A stretch of DNA of 64,000 bases from NCBI GenBank assembly GCA_032622095.1, contig CP136069.1, forward strand, positions 4,450,976-4,514,975. The letters run 5' to 3'. The notes beneath the pieces were generated by a model. That model searched no databases. It was not told the DNA's origin and was given only the letters and a program-made list of their open reading frames with translations. The translations under genes and the position numbers were made by a program. Origin of the DNA: Siphonodentalium dalli (lineage: Eukaryota > Mollusca > Scaphopoda > Gadilida > Siphonodentaliidae). Numbering within the stretch: position 1 is the first letter of the stretch; each line of letters opens with the position of its first letter. Of the stretch, positions 21,096 to 36,000 are shown in pieces.

Positions 21096-24000
21096 TTAAT
21101 TTCACATCATATAGAGTATTTATTCCACTAACCATGGACTATAATTTCCCATCATATAGAGTATTTATTCCACTAACCATGGACTTTAATTTCACATCAT
21201 ATAGAGTATTTATTCCACTAACCATGGACTTTAATTTCACATCATATAGAGTATTTATTCCACTAACCATGGACTTTAATTTCCCATCATATAGAGTATT
21301 TATTCCACTAACCATGGACTTTAATTTCACATCATATAGAGTATTTATTCCACTAACCATGGACTTTAATTTCACATCATATAGAGTATTTATTCCACTA
21401 ACCATGGACTTTAATTTCACATCATATAGAGTATTTATTCCCTGGACCTTTAATTTCACATCATATAGAGTATTTATTCCCTGGACCTTTAATTTCACAT
21501 CATATAGAGTATTTATTCCACTAACCATGAACTTTAATTTCCCATCATATAGAGTATTTATTCCACTAACCATGGACTTTAATTTCACATCATATAGAGT
21601 ATTTATTCCACTAACCATGGACTTTAATTTCCCATCATATAGAGTATTTATTCCACTAACCATGGACTTTAATTTCACATCATATAGAGTATTTATTCCA
21701 CTAACCATGGACTTTAATTTCACATCATATAGAGTATTTATTCCCTGGACCTTTAATTTCACATCATATAGAGTATTTATTCCCTGGACCTTTAATTTCA
21801 CATCATATAGAGTATTTATTCCACTAACCATGAACTTTAATTTCCCATCATATAGAGTATTTATTCCACTAACCATGGACTTTAATTTCACATCATATAG
21901 AGTATTTATTCCACTAACCATGGACTTTAATTTCCCATCATATAGAGTATTTATTCCACTAACCATGGACTTTAATTTCACATCATATAGAGTATTTATT
22001 CCACTAACCATGGACTTTAATTTCACATCATATAGAGTATTTATTCCACTAACCATGGACTTTAATTTCACATCATATAGAGTATTTATTCCACTAACCA
22101 TGGACTTTAATTTCCCATCATATAGAGTATTTATTCCACTAACCAAGGACTTTAATTTCCCATCATATAGAGTATTTATTCCACTAACCATGGACTTTAA
22201 TTTCACATCATATAGAGTATTTATTCCCTGGACCTTTAATTTCCCATCATATAGAGTATTTATTCCACTAACCATGGACTTTAATTTCACATCATATAGA
22301 GTATTTATTCCACTAACCATGGACTTTAATTTCACATCATATAGAGTATTTATTCCACTAACCATGGACTTTAATTTCCCATCATATAGAGTATTTATTC
22401 CACTAACCATGGACTTTAATTTCACATCATATAGAGTATTTATTCCCTGGACCTTTAATTTCACATCATATAGAGTATTTATTCCACTAACCATGAACTT
22501 TAATTTCCCATAATATAGAATATTTATTCCACTAACCATGGACTTTAATTTCACATCATATAGAGTATTTATTCCACTAACCATGGACTTTAATTTCCCA
22601 TCATATAGAGTATTTATTCCACTAACCATGGACTTTAATTTCACATCATATAGAGTATTTATTCCACTAACCATGGACTTTAATTTCACATCATATAGAG
22701 TATTTATTCCCTGGACCTTTAATTTCACATCATATAGAGTATTTATTCCACTAACCATGGACTTTAATTTCCCATCATATAGAGTATTTATTCCACTAAC
22801 CAAGGACTTTAATTTCCCATCATATAGAGTATTTATTCCACTAACCATGGACTTTAATTTCACATCATATAGAGTATTTATTCCCTGGACCTTTAATTTC
22901 ACATCATATAGAGTATTTATTCCACTAACCATGGACTTTAATTTCACATCATATAGAGTATTTATTCCACTAACCATGGACTTTAATTTCCCATCATATA
23001 GAGTATTTATTCCACTAACCATGGACTTTAATTTCACATCATATAGAGTATTTATTCCACTAACCATGGACTTTAATTTCACATCATATAGAGTATTTAT
23101 TCCACTAACCATGGACTTTAATTTCACATCATATAGAGTATTTATTCCACTAACCATGGACTTTAATTTCACATCATATAGAGTATTTATTCCACTAACC
23201 ATGGACCTTTAATTTCACATCATATAGAGTATTTATTCCACTAACCATGGACCTTTAATTTCACATCATATAGAGTATTTATTCCACTAACCATGGACTT
23301 TTAACTTCACATCATATAGAGTATTTATTCCACTAACCATGGACTTTAATTTCACATCATATAGAGTATTTATTCCACTAACCATGGACTTTAATTTCAC
23401 AACCTTTAATTTCACATCATATAGAGTATTTATTCCACTAACCATGGACCTTTAATTTCACATCATATAGAGTATTTATTCCACTAACCATGGACTTTAA
23501 TTTCACATCATATAGAGTATTTATTCCACTAACCATGGACTTTAATTTCACATCATATAGAGTATTTATTCCACTAACCATGGACCTTTAATTTCACATC
23601 ATATAGAGTATTTATTCCACTAACCATGGACTTTTAACTTCACATCATATAGAGTATTTATTCCACTAACCATGGACCTTTAATTTCACATCATATAGAG
23701 TATTTATTCCACTAACCATGGACTTTAATTTCACATCATATAGAGTATTTATTCCACTAACCATGGACTTTTAGGAAGGCTCTTTAATTTCACATCATAT
23801 AGAGTATTTATTCCACTAACCATGGACTTTAATTTCACATCATATAGAGTATTTATTCCATTAACCATGGACTTTTAGGAAGGCTCTTTAATTTCACATC
23901 ATATAGAGTATTTATTCCACTAACCATGGACTTTAATTTCACATCATATAGAGTATTTATTCCACTAACCATGGACTTTTAGGAAGGCTCTTTAATTTCA

Positions 24001-27000
24001 CATCATATAGAGTATTTATTCCATTAACCATGGACTTTACTTTTACATCATATAGAGTATTTATTCCACTAACCATGGACTTTTAGGAAGGCTCTTTAAT
24101 TTCACATCATATAGAGTATTTATTCCACTAACCATGGACTTTAATTTTACATCATATAGAGTATTTATTCCACTAACCATGGACTTTTAGGAAGGCTCTT
24201 TAATTTCACATCATATAGAGTATTTATTCCACTAACCATGGACTTTAATTTCACATCATATAGAGTATTTATTCCATTAACCATGGACTTTTAGGAAGGC
24301 TCTTTAATTTCACATCATATAGAGTATTTATTCCACTAACCATGGACCTTTAATTTCACATCATATAGAGTATTTATTCCACTAACCATGGACTTTTAGG
24401 AAGGCTCTTTAATTTCACATCATATAGAGTATTTATTCCACTAACCATGGACTTTAATTTCACATCATATAGAGTATTTATTCCATTAACCATGGACTTT
24501 TAGGAAGGCTCTTTAATTTCACATCATATAGAGTATTTATTCCACTAACCATGGACTTTTAGGAAGGCTCTTTAATTTCACATCATATAGAGTATTTATT
24601 CCACTAACCATGGACCTTTAATTTCACATCATATAGAGTATTTATTCCATTAACCATGGACTTTTAGGAAGGCTCTTTAATTTCACATCATATAGAGTAT
24701 TTATTCCATTAACCATGGACTTTAATTTCTCATCATATAGAGTATTTATTCCACTAACCATGGACTTTTAGGAAGGCTCTTTAATTTCACATCATATAGA
24801 GTATTTATTCCACTAACCATGGACTTTAATTTCACATCATATAGAGTATTTATTCCATTAACCATGGACTTTTAGGAAGGCTCTTTAATTTCACATCATA
24901 TAGAGTATTTATTCCACTAACCATGGACTTTTAGGAAGGCTCTTTAATTTCACATCATATAGAGTATTTATTCCACTAACCATGGACTTTTCGGAAGGCT
25001 CTTTAATTTCACATCATATAGAGTATTTATTCCACTAACCATGGACTTTAATTTCACATCATATAGAGTATTTATTCCACTAACCATGGACTTTTAGGAA
25101 GGCTCTTTAATTTCACATCATATAGAGTATTTATTCCACTAACCATGGACTTTAATTTCACATCATATAGAGTATTTATTCCACTAACCATGGACTTTTA
25201 GGAAGGCTCTTTAATTTCACATCATATAGAGTATTTATTCCACTAACCATGGACTTTTAGGTAGGCTCTTTAATTTCACATCATATAGAGTATTTATTCC
25301 ATTAACCATGGACTTTAATTTCACATCATATAGAGTATTTATTCCACTAACCATGGACTTTTAGGAAGGCTCTTTAATTTCACATCATATAGAGTATTTA
25401 TTCCACTAACCATGGACCTTTAATTTCACATCATATAGAGTATTTATTCCATTAACCATGGACTTTAATTTCACATCATATAGAGTATTTATTCCACTAA
25501 CCATGGACTTTTAGGAAGGCTCTTTAATTTCACATCATATAGAGTATTTATTCCATTAACCATGGACTTTTAGGAAGGCTCTTTAATTTCACATCATATA
25601 GAGTATTTATTCCACTAACCATGGACTTTAATTTCACATCATATAGAGTATTTATTCCACTAACCATGGACTTTAATTTCACATCATATAGAGTATTTAT
25701 TCCACTAACCATGGACTTTAATTTCACATCATATAGAGTATTTATTCCACTAACCATGGACTTTAATTTCACATCATATAGAGTATTTATTCCATTAACC
25801 ATGGACTTCTAGGAAGGCTCTTTAATTTCACATCATATAGAGTATTTATTCCACTAACCATGGACTTTTAGGAAGGCTCTTTAATTTCACATCATATAGA
25901 GTATTTATTCCATTAACCATGGACTTTAATTTCACATCATATAGAGTATTTATTCCACTAACCATGGACTTTTAGGAAGGCTCTTTAATTTCACATCATA
26001 TAGAGTATTTATTCCACTAACCATGGCTCTTTAATTTCACATCATATAGAGTATTTATTCCACTAACCATGGACTTTTAGGAAGGCTCTTTAATTTCACA
26101 TCATATAGAGTATTTATTCCATTAACCATGGACTTTTAGGAAGGCTCTTTAATTTCACATCATATAGAGTATTTATTCCACTAACCATGGACTTTAATTT
26201 CACATCATATAGAGTATTTATTCCACTAACCATGGACTTTTAGGAAGGCTCTTTAATTTCACATCATATAGAGTATTTATTCCATTAACCATGGACTTTT
26301 AGGAAGGCTCTTTAATTTCACATCATATAGAGTATTTATTCCACTAACCATGGACTTTAATTTCACATCATATAGAGTATTTATTCCACTAACCATGGAC
26401 TTTTAGGAAGGCTCTTTAATTTCACATCATATAGAGTATTTATTCCACTAACCATGGACTTTAATTTCACATCATATAGAGTATTTATTCCATTAACCAT
26501 GGACTTTTAGGAAGGCTCTTTAATTTCACATCATATAGAGTATTTATTCCACTAACCATGGCTCTTTAATTTCACATCATATAGAGTATTTATTCCACTA
26601 ACCATGGACTTTTAGGAAGGCTCTTTAATTTCACATCATATAGAGTATTTATTCCACTAACCATGGACTTTAATTTCACATCATATAGAGTATTTATTCC
26701 ATTAACCATGGACTTTTAGGAAGGCTCTTTAATTTCACATCATATAGAGTATTTATTCCACTAACTATGGACTTTTAGGAAGGCTCTTTAATTTCACATC
26801 ATATAGAGTATTTATTCCACTAACCATGGACTTTAATTTCACATCATATAGAGTATTTATTCCACTAACCATGGACCTTTAATTTCACATCATATAGAGT
26901 ATTTATTCCACTAACCATGGACCTTTAATTTCACATCATATAGAGTATTTATTCCATTAACCATGGACTTTTAGGAAGGCTCTTTAATTTCACATCATAT

Positions 27001-30000
27001 AGAGTATTTATTCCACTAACCATGGACCTTTAATTTCACATCATATAGAGTATTTATTCCACTAACCATGGACTTTTAGGAAGGCTCTTTAATTTCACAT
27101 CATATAGAGTATTTATTCCACTAACCATGGACCTTTAATTTCACATCATATAGAGTATTTATTCCACTAACCATGGACCTTTAATTTCACATCATATAGA
27201 GTATTTATTCCACTAACCATGGACCTTTAATTTCACATCATATAGAGTATTTATTCCATTAACCATGGACTTTAATTTCACATCATATCGAGTATTTATT
27301 CCACTAACCATGGACTTTTAGGAAGGCTCTTTAATTTCACATCATATAGAGTATTTATTCCACTAACCATGGCTCTTTAATTTCACATCATATAGAGTAT
27401 TTATTCCACTAACCATGGACTTTAATTTCACATCATATAGAGTATTTATTCCACTAACCATGGACTTTTAGGAAGGCTCTTTAATTTCACATCATATAGA
27501 GTATTTATTCCACTAACCATGGACTTTAATTTCACATCATATAGAGTATTTATTCCATTAACCATGGACTTTTAGGAAGGCTCTTTAATTTCACATCATA
27601 TAGAGTATTTATTCCACTAACCATGGCTCTTTAATTTCACATCATATAGAGTATTTATTCCACTAACCATGGACTTTTAGGAAGGCTCTTTAATTTCACA
27701 TCATATAGAGTATTTATTCCACTAACCATGGACTTTAATTTCACATCATATAGAGTATTTATTCCATTAACCATGGACTTTTAGGAAGGCTCTTTAATTT
27801 CACATCATATAGAGTATTTATTCCACTAACCATGGACTTTTAGGAAGGCTCTTTAATTTCACATCATATAGAGTATTTATTCCACTAACCATGGACTTTT
27901 AGGAAGGCTCTTTAATTTCACATCATATAGAGTATTTATTCCACTAACCATGGACTTTAATTTCACATCATATAGAGTATTTATTCCACTAACCATGGAC
28001 CTTTAATTTCACATCATATAGAGTATTTATTCCACTAACCATGGACCTTTAATTTCACATCATATAGAGTATTTATTCCACTAACCATGGACTTTTCGGA
28101 AGGCTCTTTAATTTCACATCATATAGAGTATTTATTCCACTAACCATGGACTTTAATTTCACATCATATAGAGTATTTATTCCATTAACCATGGACTTTT
28201 AGGAAGGCTCTTTAATTTCACATCATATAGAGTATTTATTCCACTAACCATGGACTTTAATTTCACATCATATAGAGTATTTATTCCACTAACCATGGAC
28301 CTTTAATTTCACATCATATAGAGTATTTATTCCACTAACCATGGACCTTTAATTTCACATCATATAGAGTATTTATTCCATTAACCATGGACTTTTAGGA
28401 AGGCTCTTTAATTTCACATCATATAGAGTATTTATTCCACTAACCATGGACTTTTAGGAAGGCTCTTTAATTTCACATCATATAGAGTATTTATTCCACT
28501 AACCATGGACTTTAATTTCACATCATATAGAGTATTTATTCCACTAACCATGGACTTTTAGGAAGGCTCTTTAATTTCACATCATATAGAGTATTTATTC
28601 CACTAACCATGGACTTTTAGGAAGGCTCTTTAATTTCACATCATATAGAGTATTTATTCCACTAACCATGGCTCTTTAATTTCACATCATATAGAGTATT
28701 TATTCCACTAACCATGGACTTTTAGGAAGGCTCTTTAATTTCACATCATATAGAGTATTTATTCCACTAACCATGGACTTTAATTTCACATCATATAGAG
28801 TATTTATTCCATTAACCATGGACTTTTAGGAAGGCTCTTTAATTTCACATCATATAGAGTATTTATTCCACTAACCATGGACTTTTAGGAAGGCTCTTTA
28901 ATTTCACATCATATAGAGTATTTATTCCACTAACCATGGCTCTTTAATTTTACATCATATAGAGTATTTATTCCACTAACCATGGACTTTTAGGAAGGCT
29001 CTTTAATTTCACATCATATAGAGTATTTATTCCATTAACCATGGACTTTTAGGAAGGCTCTTTAATTTCACATCATATAGAGTATTTATTCCACTAACCA
29101 TGGACTTTAATTTCACATCATATAGAGTATTTATTCCATTAACCATGGACTTTAATTTCACATCATATCGAGTATTTATTCCACTAACCATGGACTTTTA
29201 GGAAGGCTCTTTAATTTCACATCATATAGAGTATTTATTCCACTAACCATGGCTCTTTAATTTCACATCATATAGAGTATTTATTCCACTAACCATGGAC
29301 TTTAATTTCACATCATATAGAGTATTTATTCCACTAACCATGGACTTTTAGGAAGGCTCTTTAATTTCACATCATATAGAGTATTTATTCCACTAACCAT
29401 GGACTTTAATTTCACATCATATAGAGTATTTATTCCATTAACCATGGACTTTTAGGAAGGCTCTTTAATTTCACATCATATAGAGTATTTATTCCACTAA
29501 CCATGGCTCTTTAATTTCACATCATATAGAGTATTTATTCCACTAACCATGGACTTTTAGGAAGGCTCTTTAATTTCACATCATATAGAGTATTTATTCC
29601 ACTAACCATGGACTTTAATTTCACATCATATAGAGTATTTATTCCATTAACCATGGACTTTTAGGAAGGCTCTTTAATTTCACATCATATAGAGTATTTA
29701 TTCCATTAACCATGGACTTTTAGGAAGGCTCTTTAATTTCACATCATATAGAGTATTTATTCCACTAACCATGGACTTTTAGGAAGGCTCTTTAATTTCA
29801 CATCATATAGAGTATTTATTCCACTAACCATGGCTCTTTAATTTTACATCATATAGAGTATTTATTCCACTAACCATGGACTTTTAGGAAGGCTCTTTAA
29901 TTTAACATCATATACAGTATTTATTCCACTAACCATGGACTTTAATTTCACATCATATAGAGTATTTATTCCACTAACCACGGACTTTTAGGAAGGCTCT

Positions 30001-33000
30001 TTAATTTCACATCATATAGAGTATTTATTCCACTAACCATGGACTTTAATTTCACATCATATAGAGTATTTATTCCATTAACCATGGACCTTTAATTTCA
30101 CATCATATAGAGTATTTATTCCACTAACCATGGACTTTTAGGAAGGCTCTTTAATTTCACATCATATAGAGTATTTATTCCACTAACCATGGACTTTAAT
30201 TTCACATCATATAGAGTATTTATTCCACTAACCATGGACTTTTAGGAAGGCTCTTTAATTTCACATCATATAGAGTATTTATTCCACTAACCATGGACCT
30301 TTAGGAAGGCTCTTTAATTTCACATCATATAGAGTATTTATTCCATTAACCATGGACTTTTAGGAAGGCTCTTTAATTTCACATCATATAGAGTATTTAT
30401 TCCACTAACCATGGACTTTAATTTAACATCATATACAGTATTTATTCCACTAACCATGGCTCTTTAATTTCACATCATATAGAGTATTTATTCCACTAAC
30501 CATGGACTTTTAGGAAGGCTCTTTAATTTCACATCATATAGAGTATTTATTCCACTAACCATGGACTTTAATTTCACATCATATAGAGTATTTATTCCAC
30601 TAACCATGGACTTTTAGGAAGGCTCTTTAATTTCACATCATATAGAGTATTTATTCCATTAACCATGGACCTTTAGGAAGGCTCTTTAATTTCACATCAT
30701 ATAGAGTATTTATTCCATTAACCATGGACTTTTAGGAAGGCTCTTTAATTTCACATCATATAGAGTATTTATTCCACTAACCATGGACTTTAATTTAACA
30801 TCATATACAGTATTTATTCGACTAACCATGGCTCTTTAATTTCACATCATATAGAGTATTTATTCCACTAACCATGGACTTTTAGGAAGGCTCTTTAATT
30901 TCACATCATATAGAGTATTTATTCCACTAACCATGGACTTTAATTTCACATCATATAGAGTATTTATTCCACTAACCATGGACTTTTAGGAAGGCTCTTT
31001 AATTTCACATCATATAGAGTATTTATTCCATTAACCATGGACTTTTAGGAAGGCTCTTTAATTTCACATCATATAGAGTATTTATTCCACTAACCATGGA
31101 CTTTTAGGAAGGCTCTTTAATTTCACATCATATAGAGTATTTATTCCACTAACCATGGACTTTAATTTCACATCATATAGAGTATTTATTCCACTAACCA
31201 TGGACCTTTAATTTCACATCATATAGAGTATTTATTCCACTAACCATGGACTTTTAGGTAGGCTCTTTAATTTCACATCATATAGAGTATTTATTCCACT
31301 AACCGTGGACTTCTAGGAAGGCTCTTTAATTTCACATCATATAGAGTATTTATTCCACTAACCATGGACTTTAATTTCACATCATATAGAGTATTTATTC
31401 CACTAACCATGGACTTTTAGGAAGGCTCTTTAATTTCACATCATATAGAGTATTTATTCCACTAACCATGGACTTTAATTTCACATCATATAGAGTATTT
31501 ATTCCATTAACCATGGACTTTTAGGAAGGCTCTTTAATTTCACATCATATAGAGTATTTATTCCACTAACCATGGACTTTAATTTCACATCATATAGAGT
31601 ATTTATTCCACTAACCGTGGACTTCTAGGAAGGCTCTTTAATTTCACATCATATAGAGTATTTATTCCACTAACCATGGACTTTAATTTCACATCATATA
31701 GAGTATTTATTCCATTAACCATGGACTTTTAGGAAGGCTCTTTAATTTTACATCATATAGAGTATTTATTCCACTAACCATGGACCTTTAATTTCACATC
31801 ATATAGAGTATTTATTCCACTAACCATGGACTTTTAGGAAGGCTCTTTAATTTCACATCATATAGAGTATTTATTCCATTAACCATGGACTTTTAGGAAG
31901 GCTCTTTAATTTCACATCATATAGAGTATTTATTCCACTAACCATGGACTTTAATTTCACATCATATAGAGTATTTATTCCACTAACCATGGACTTTTAG
32001 GAAGGCTCTTTAATTTCACATCATATAGAGTATTTATTCCACTAACCATGGACTTTTAGGAAGGCTCTTTAATTTCACATCATATAGAGTATTTATTCCA
32101 TTAACCATGGACTTTTAGGAAGGCTCTTTAATTTCACATCATATAGAGTATTTATTCCACTAACCATGGACTTTTAGGAAGGCTCTTTAATTTCACATCA
32201 TATAGAGTATTTATTCCACTAACCATGGACTTTAATTTCACATCATATAGAGTATTTATTCCATTAACCATGGACTTTTAGGAAGGCTCTTTAATTTTAC
32301 ATCATATAGAGTATTTATTCCACTAACCATGGACCTTTAATTTCACATCATATAGAGTATTTATTCCACTAACCATGGACTTTAATTTCACATCATATAG
32401 AGTATTTATTCCATTAACCATGGACTTTTAGGAAGGCTCTTTAATTTCACATCATATAGAGTATTTATTCCACTAACCATGGACTTTTAGGAAGGCTCTT
32501 TAATTTCACATCATATAGAGTATTTATTCCACTAACCATGGACTTTTAGGAAGGCTCTTTAATTTTACATCATATAGAGTATTTATTCCATTAACCATGG
32601 ACTTTTAGGAAGGCTCTTTAATTTCACATCATATAGAGTATTTATTCCACTAACCATGGACTTTTAGGAAGGCTCTTTAATTTCACATCATATAGAGTAT
32701 TTATTCCATTAACCATGGACTTTTAGGAAGGCTCTTTAATTTCACATCATATAGAGTATTTATTCCACTAATCATGGACTTTTAGGAAGGCTCTTTAATT
32801 TCACATCATATAGAGTATTTATTCCATTAACCGTGGACTTCTAGGAAGGCTCTTTAATTTCACATCATATAGAGTATTTATTCCACTAACCATGGACTTT
32901 TAGGAAGGCTCTTTAATTTCACATCATATAGAGTATTTATTCCACTAACCATGGACTTTAATTTCACATTATATAGAGTATTTATTCCACTAACCATGGA

Positions 33001-36000
33001 CTTTAATTTCACATCATATAGAGTATTTATTCCACTAACCATGGACTTTAATTTCACATCATATAGAGTATTTATTCCACTAACCATGGACTTTAATTTC
33101 ACATCATATAGAGTATTTATTCCATTAACCATGGACTTTAATTTCACATCATATAGAGTATTTATTCCACTAACCATGGACTTTAATTTCACATCATATA
33201 GAGTATTTATTCCACTAACCATGGACTTTAATTTCACATCATATAGAGTATTTATTCCACTAACCATGGACTTTAATTTCACATCATATAGAGTATTTAT
33301 TCCACTAACCATGGACTTTAATTTCACATCATATAGAGTATTTATTCCACTAACCATGGACTTTAATTTCACATCATATAGAGTATTTATTCCACTAACC
33401 ATGGACTTTAATTTCACATCATATAGAGTATTTATTCCATTAACCATGGACTTTTAGGAAGGCTCTTTAATTTCACATCATATAGAGTATTTATTCCATT
33501 AACCATGGACCTTTAGGAAGGCTCTTTAATTTCACATCATATAGAGTATTTATTCCACTAACCATGGACTTTAATTTCACATCATATAGAGTATTTATTC
33601 CACTAACCATGGACTTTAATTTAACATCATATACAGTATTTATTCCACTAACCATGGACTTTAATTTCACATCATATAGAGTATTTATTCCACTAACCAT
33701 GGACTTTAATTTCACATCATATAGAGTATTTATTCCACTAACCATGGACTTTAATTTCACATCATATAGAGTATTTATTCCACTAACCATGGACTTTAAT
33801 TTCACATCATATAGAGTATTTATTCCATTAACCATGGACTTTTAGGAAGGCTCTTTAATTTCACATCATATAGAGTATTTATTCCACTAACCATGGACTT
33901 TAATTTCACATTATATAGAGTATTTATTCCACTAACCATGGACTTTAATTTCACATCATATAGAGTATTTATTCCACTAACCATGGACTTTAATTTCACA
34001 TCATATAGAGTATTTATTCCACTAACCATGGACTTTAATTTCACATCATATAGAGTATTTATTCCATTAACCATGGACTTTAATTTCACATCATATAGAG
34101 TATTTATTCCACTAACCATGGACTTTAATTTCACATCATATAGAGTATTTATTCCACTAACCATGGACTTTAATTTCACATCATATAGAGTATTTATTCC
34201 ACTAACCATGGACTTTAATTTCACATCATATAGAGTATTTATTCCACTAACCATGGACTTTAATTTCACATCATATAGAGTATTTATTCCATTAACCATG
34301 GACTTTTAGGAAGGCTCTTTAATTTCACATCATATAGAGTATTTATTCCACTAACCATGGACTTTAATTTCACATCATATAGAGTATTTATTCCACTAAC
34401 CATGGACTTTAATTTCACATCATATAGAGTATTTATTCCATTAACCATGGACTTTTTGGAAGGCTCTTTAATTTCACATCATATAGAGTATTTATTCCAC
34501 TAACCATGGACTTTAATTTCACATCATATAGAGTATTTATTCCATTAACCATGGACTTTTAGGAAGGCTCTTTAATTTCACATCATATAGAGTATTTATT
34601 CCACTAACCATGGACTTTAATTTCACATCATATAGAGTATTTATTCCATTAACCATGGACTTTTTGGAAGGCTCTTTAATTTCACATCATATAGAGTATT
34701 TATTCCATTAACCATGGACTTTTAGGAAGGCTCTTTAATTTCACATCATATAGAGTATTTATTCCACTAACCATGGACTTTAATTTCACATCATATAGAG
34801 TATTTATTCCATTAACCATGGACTTTTAGGAAGGCTCTTTAATTTCACATCATATACAGTATTTATTCCATTAACCATGGACTTTTAGGAAGGCTCTTTA
34901 ATTTCACATCATATAGAGTATTTATTCCACTAACCATGGACTTTTAGGAAGGCTCTTTAATTTCACATCATATAGAGTATTTATTCCATTAACCATGGAC
35001 TTTTAGGAAGGCTCTTTAATTTCACATCATATAGAGTATTTATTCCACTAACCATGGACCTTTAATTTCACATCATATAGAGTATTTATTCCACTAACCA
35101 TGGACTTTAATTTCACATCATATAGAGTATTTATTCCACTAACCATGGACTTTAATTTCACATCATATAGAGTATTTATTCCACTAACCATGGACTTTTC
35201 GGAAGGCTCTTTAATTTCACATCATATAGAGTATTTATTCCACTAACCATGGACTTTTAGGAAGGCTCTTTAATTTCACATCATATAGAGTATTTATTCC
35301 ACTAACCATGGACTTTTAGGAAGGCTCTTTAATTTCACATCATATAGAGTATTTATTCCACTAACCATGGACTTTAATTTCACATCATATAGAGTATTTA
35401 TTCCACTAACCATGGATTTTTAGGAAGGCTCTTTAATTTCACATCATATAGAGTATTTATTCCACTAACCATGGACTTTAATTTCACATCATATAGAGTA
35501 TTTATTCCATTAACCATGGACTTTTAGGAAGGCTCTTTAATTTCACATCATATAGAGTATTTATTCCACTAACCATGGACTTTTAGGAAGGCTCTTTAAT
35601 TTCACATCATATAGAGTATTTATTCCACTAACCATGGACTTTAATTTCACATCATATAGAGTATTTATTCCACTAACCATGGACCTTTAATTTCACATCA
35701 TATAGAGTATTTATTCCACTAACCATGGACCTTTAATTTCACATCATATAGAGTATTTATTCCACTAACCATGGACTTTAATTTCACATCATATAGAGTA
35801 TTTATTCCACTAACCATGGACTTTAATTTCACATCATATAGAGTATTTATTCCATTAACCATGGACTTTAATTTCACATCATATAGAGTATTTATTCCAC
35901 TAACCATGGACTTTAATTTCACATCATATAGAGTATTTATTCCACTAACCATGGACTTTAATTTCACATCATATAGAGTATTTATTCCACTAACCATGGA

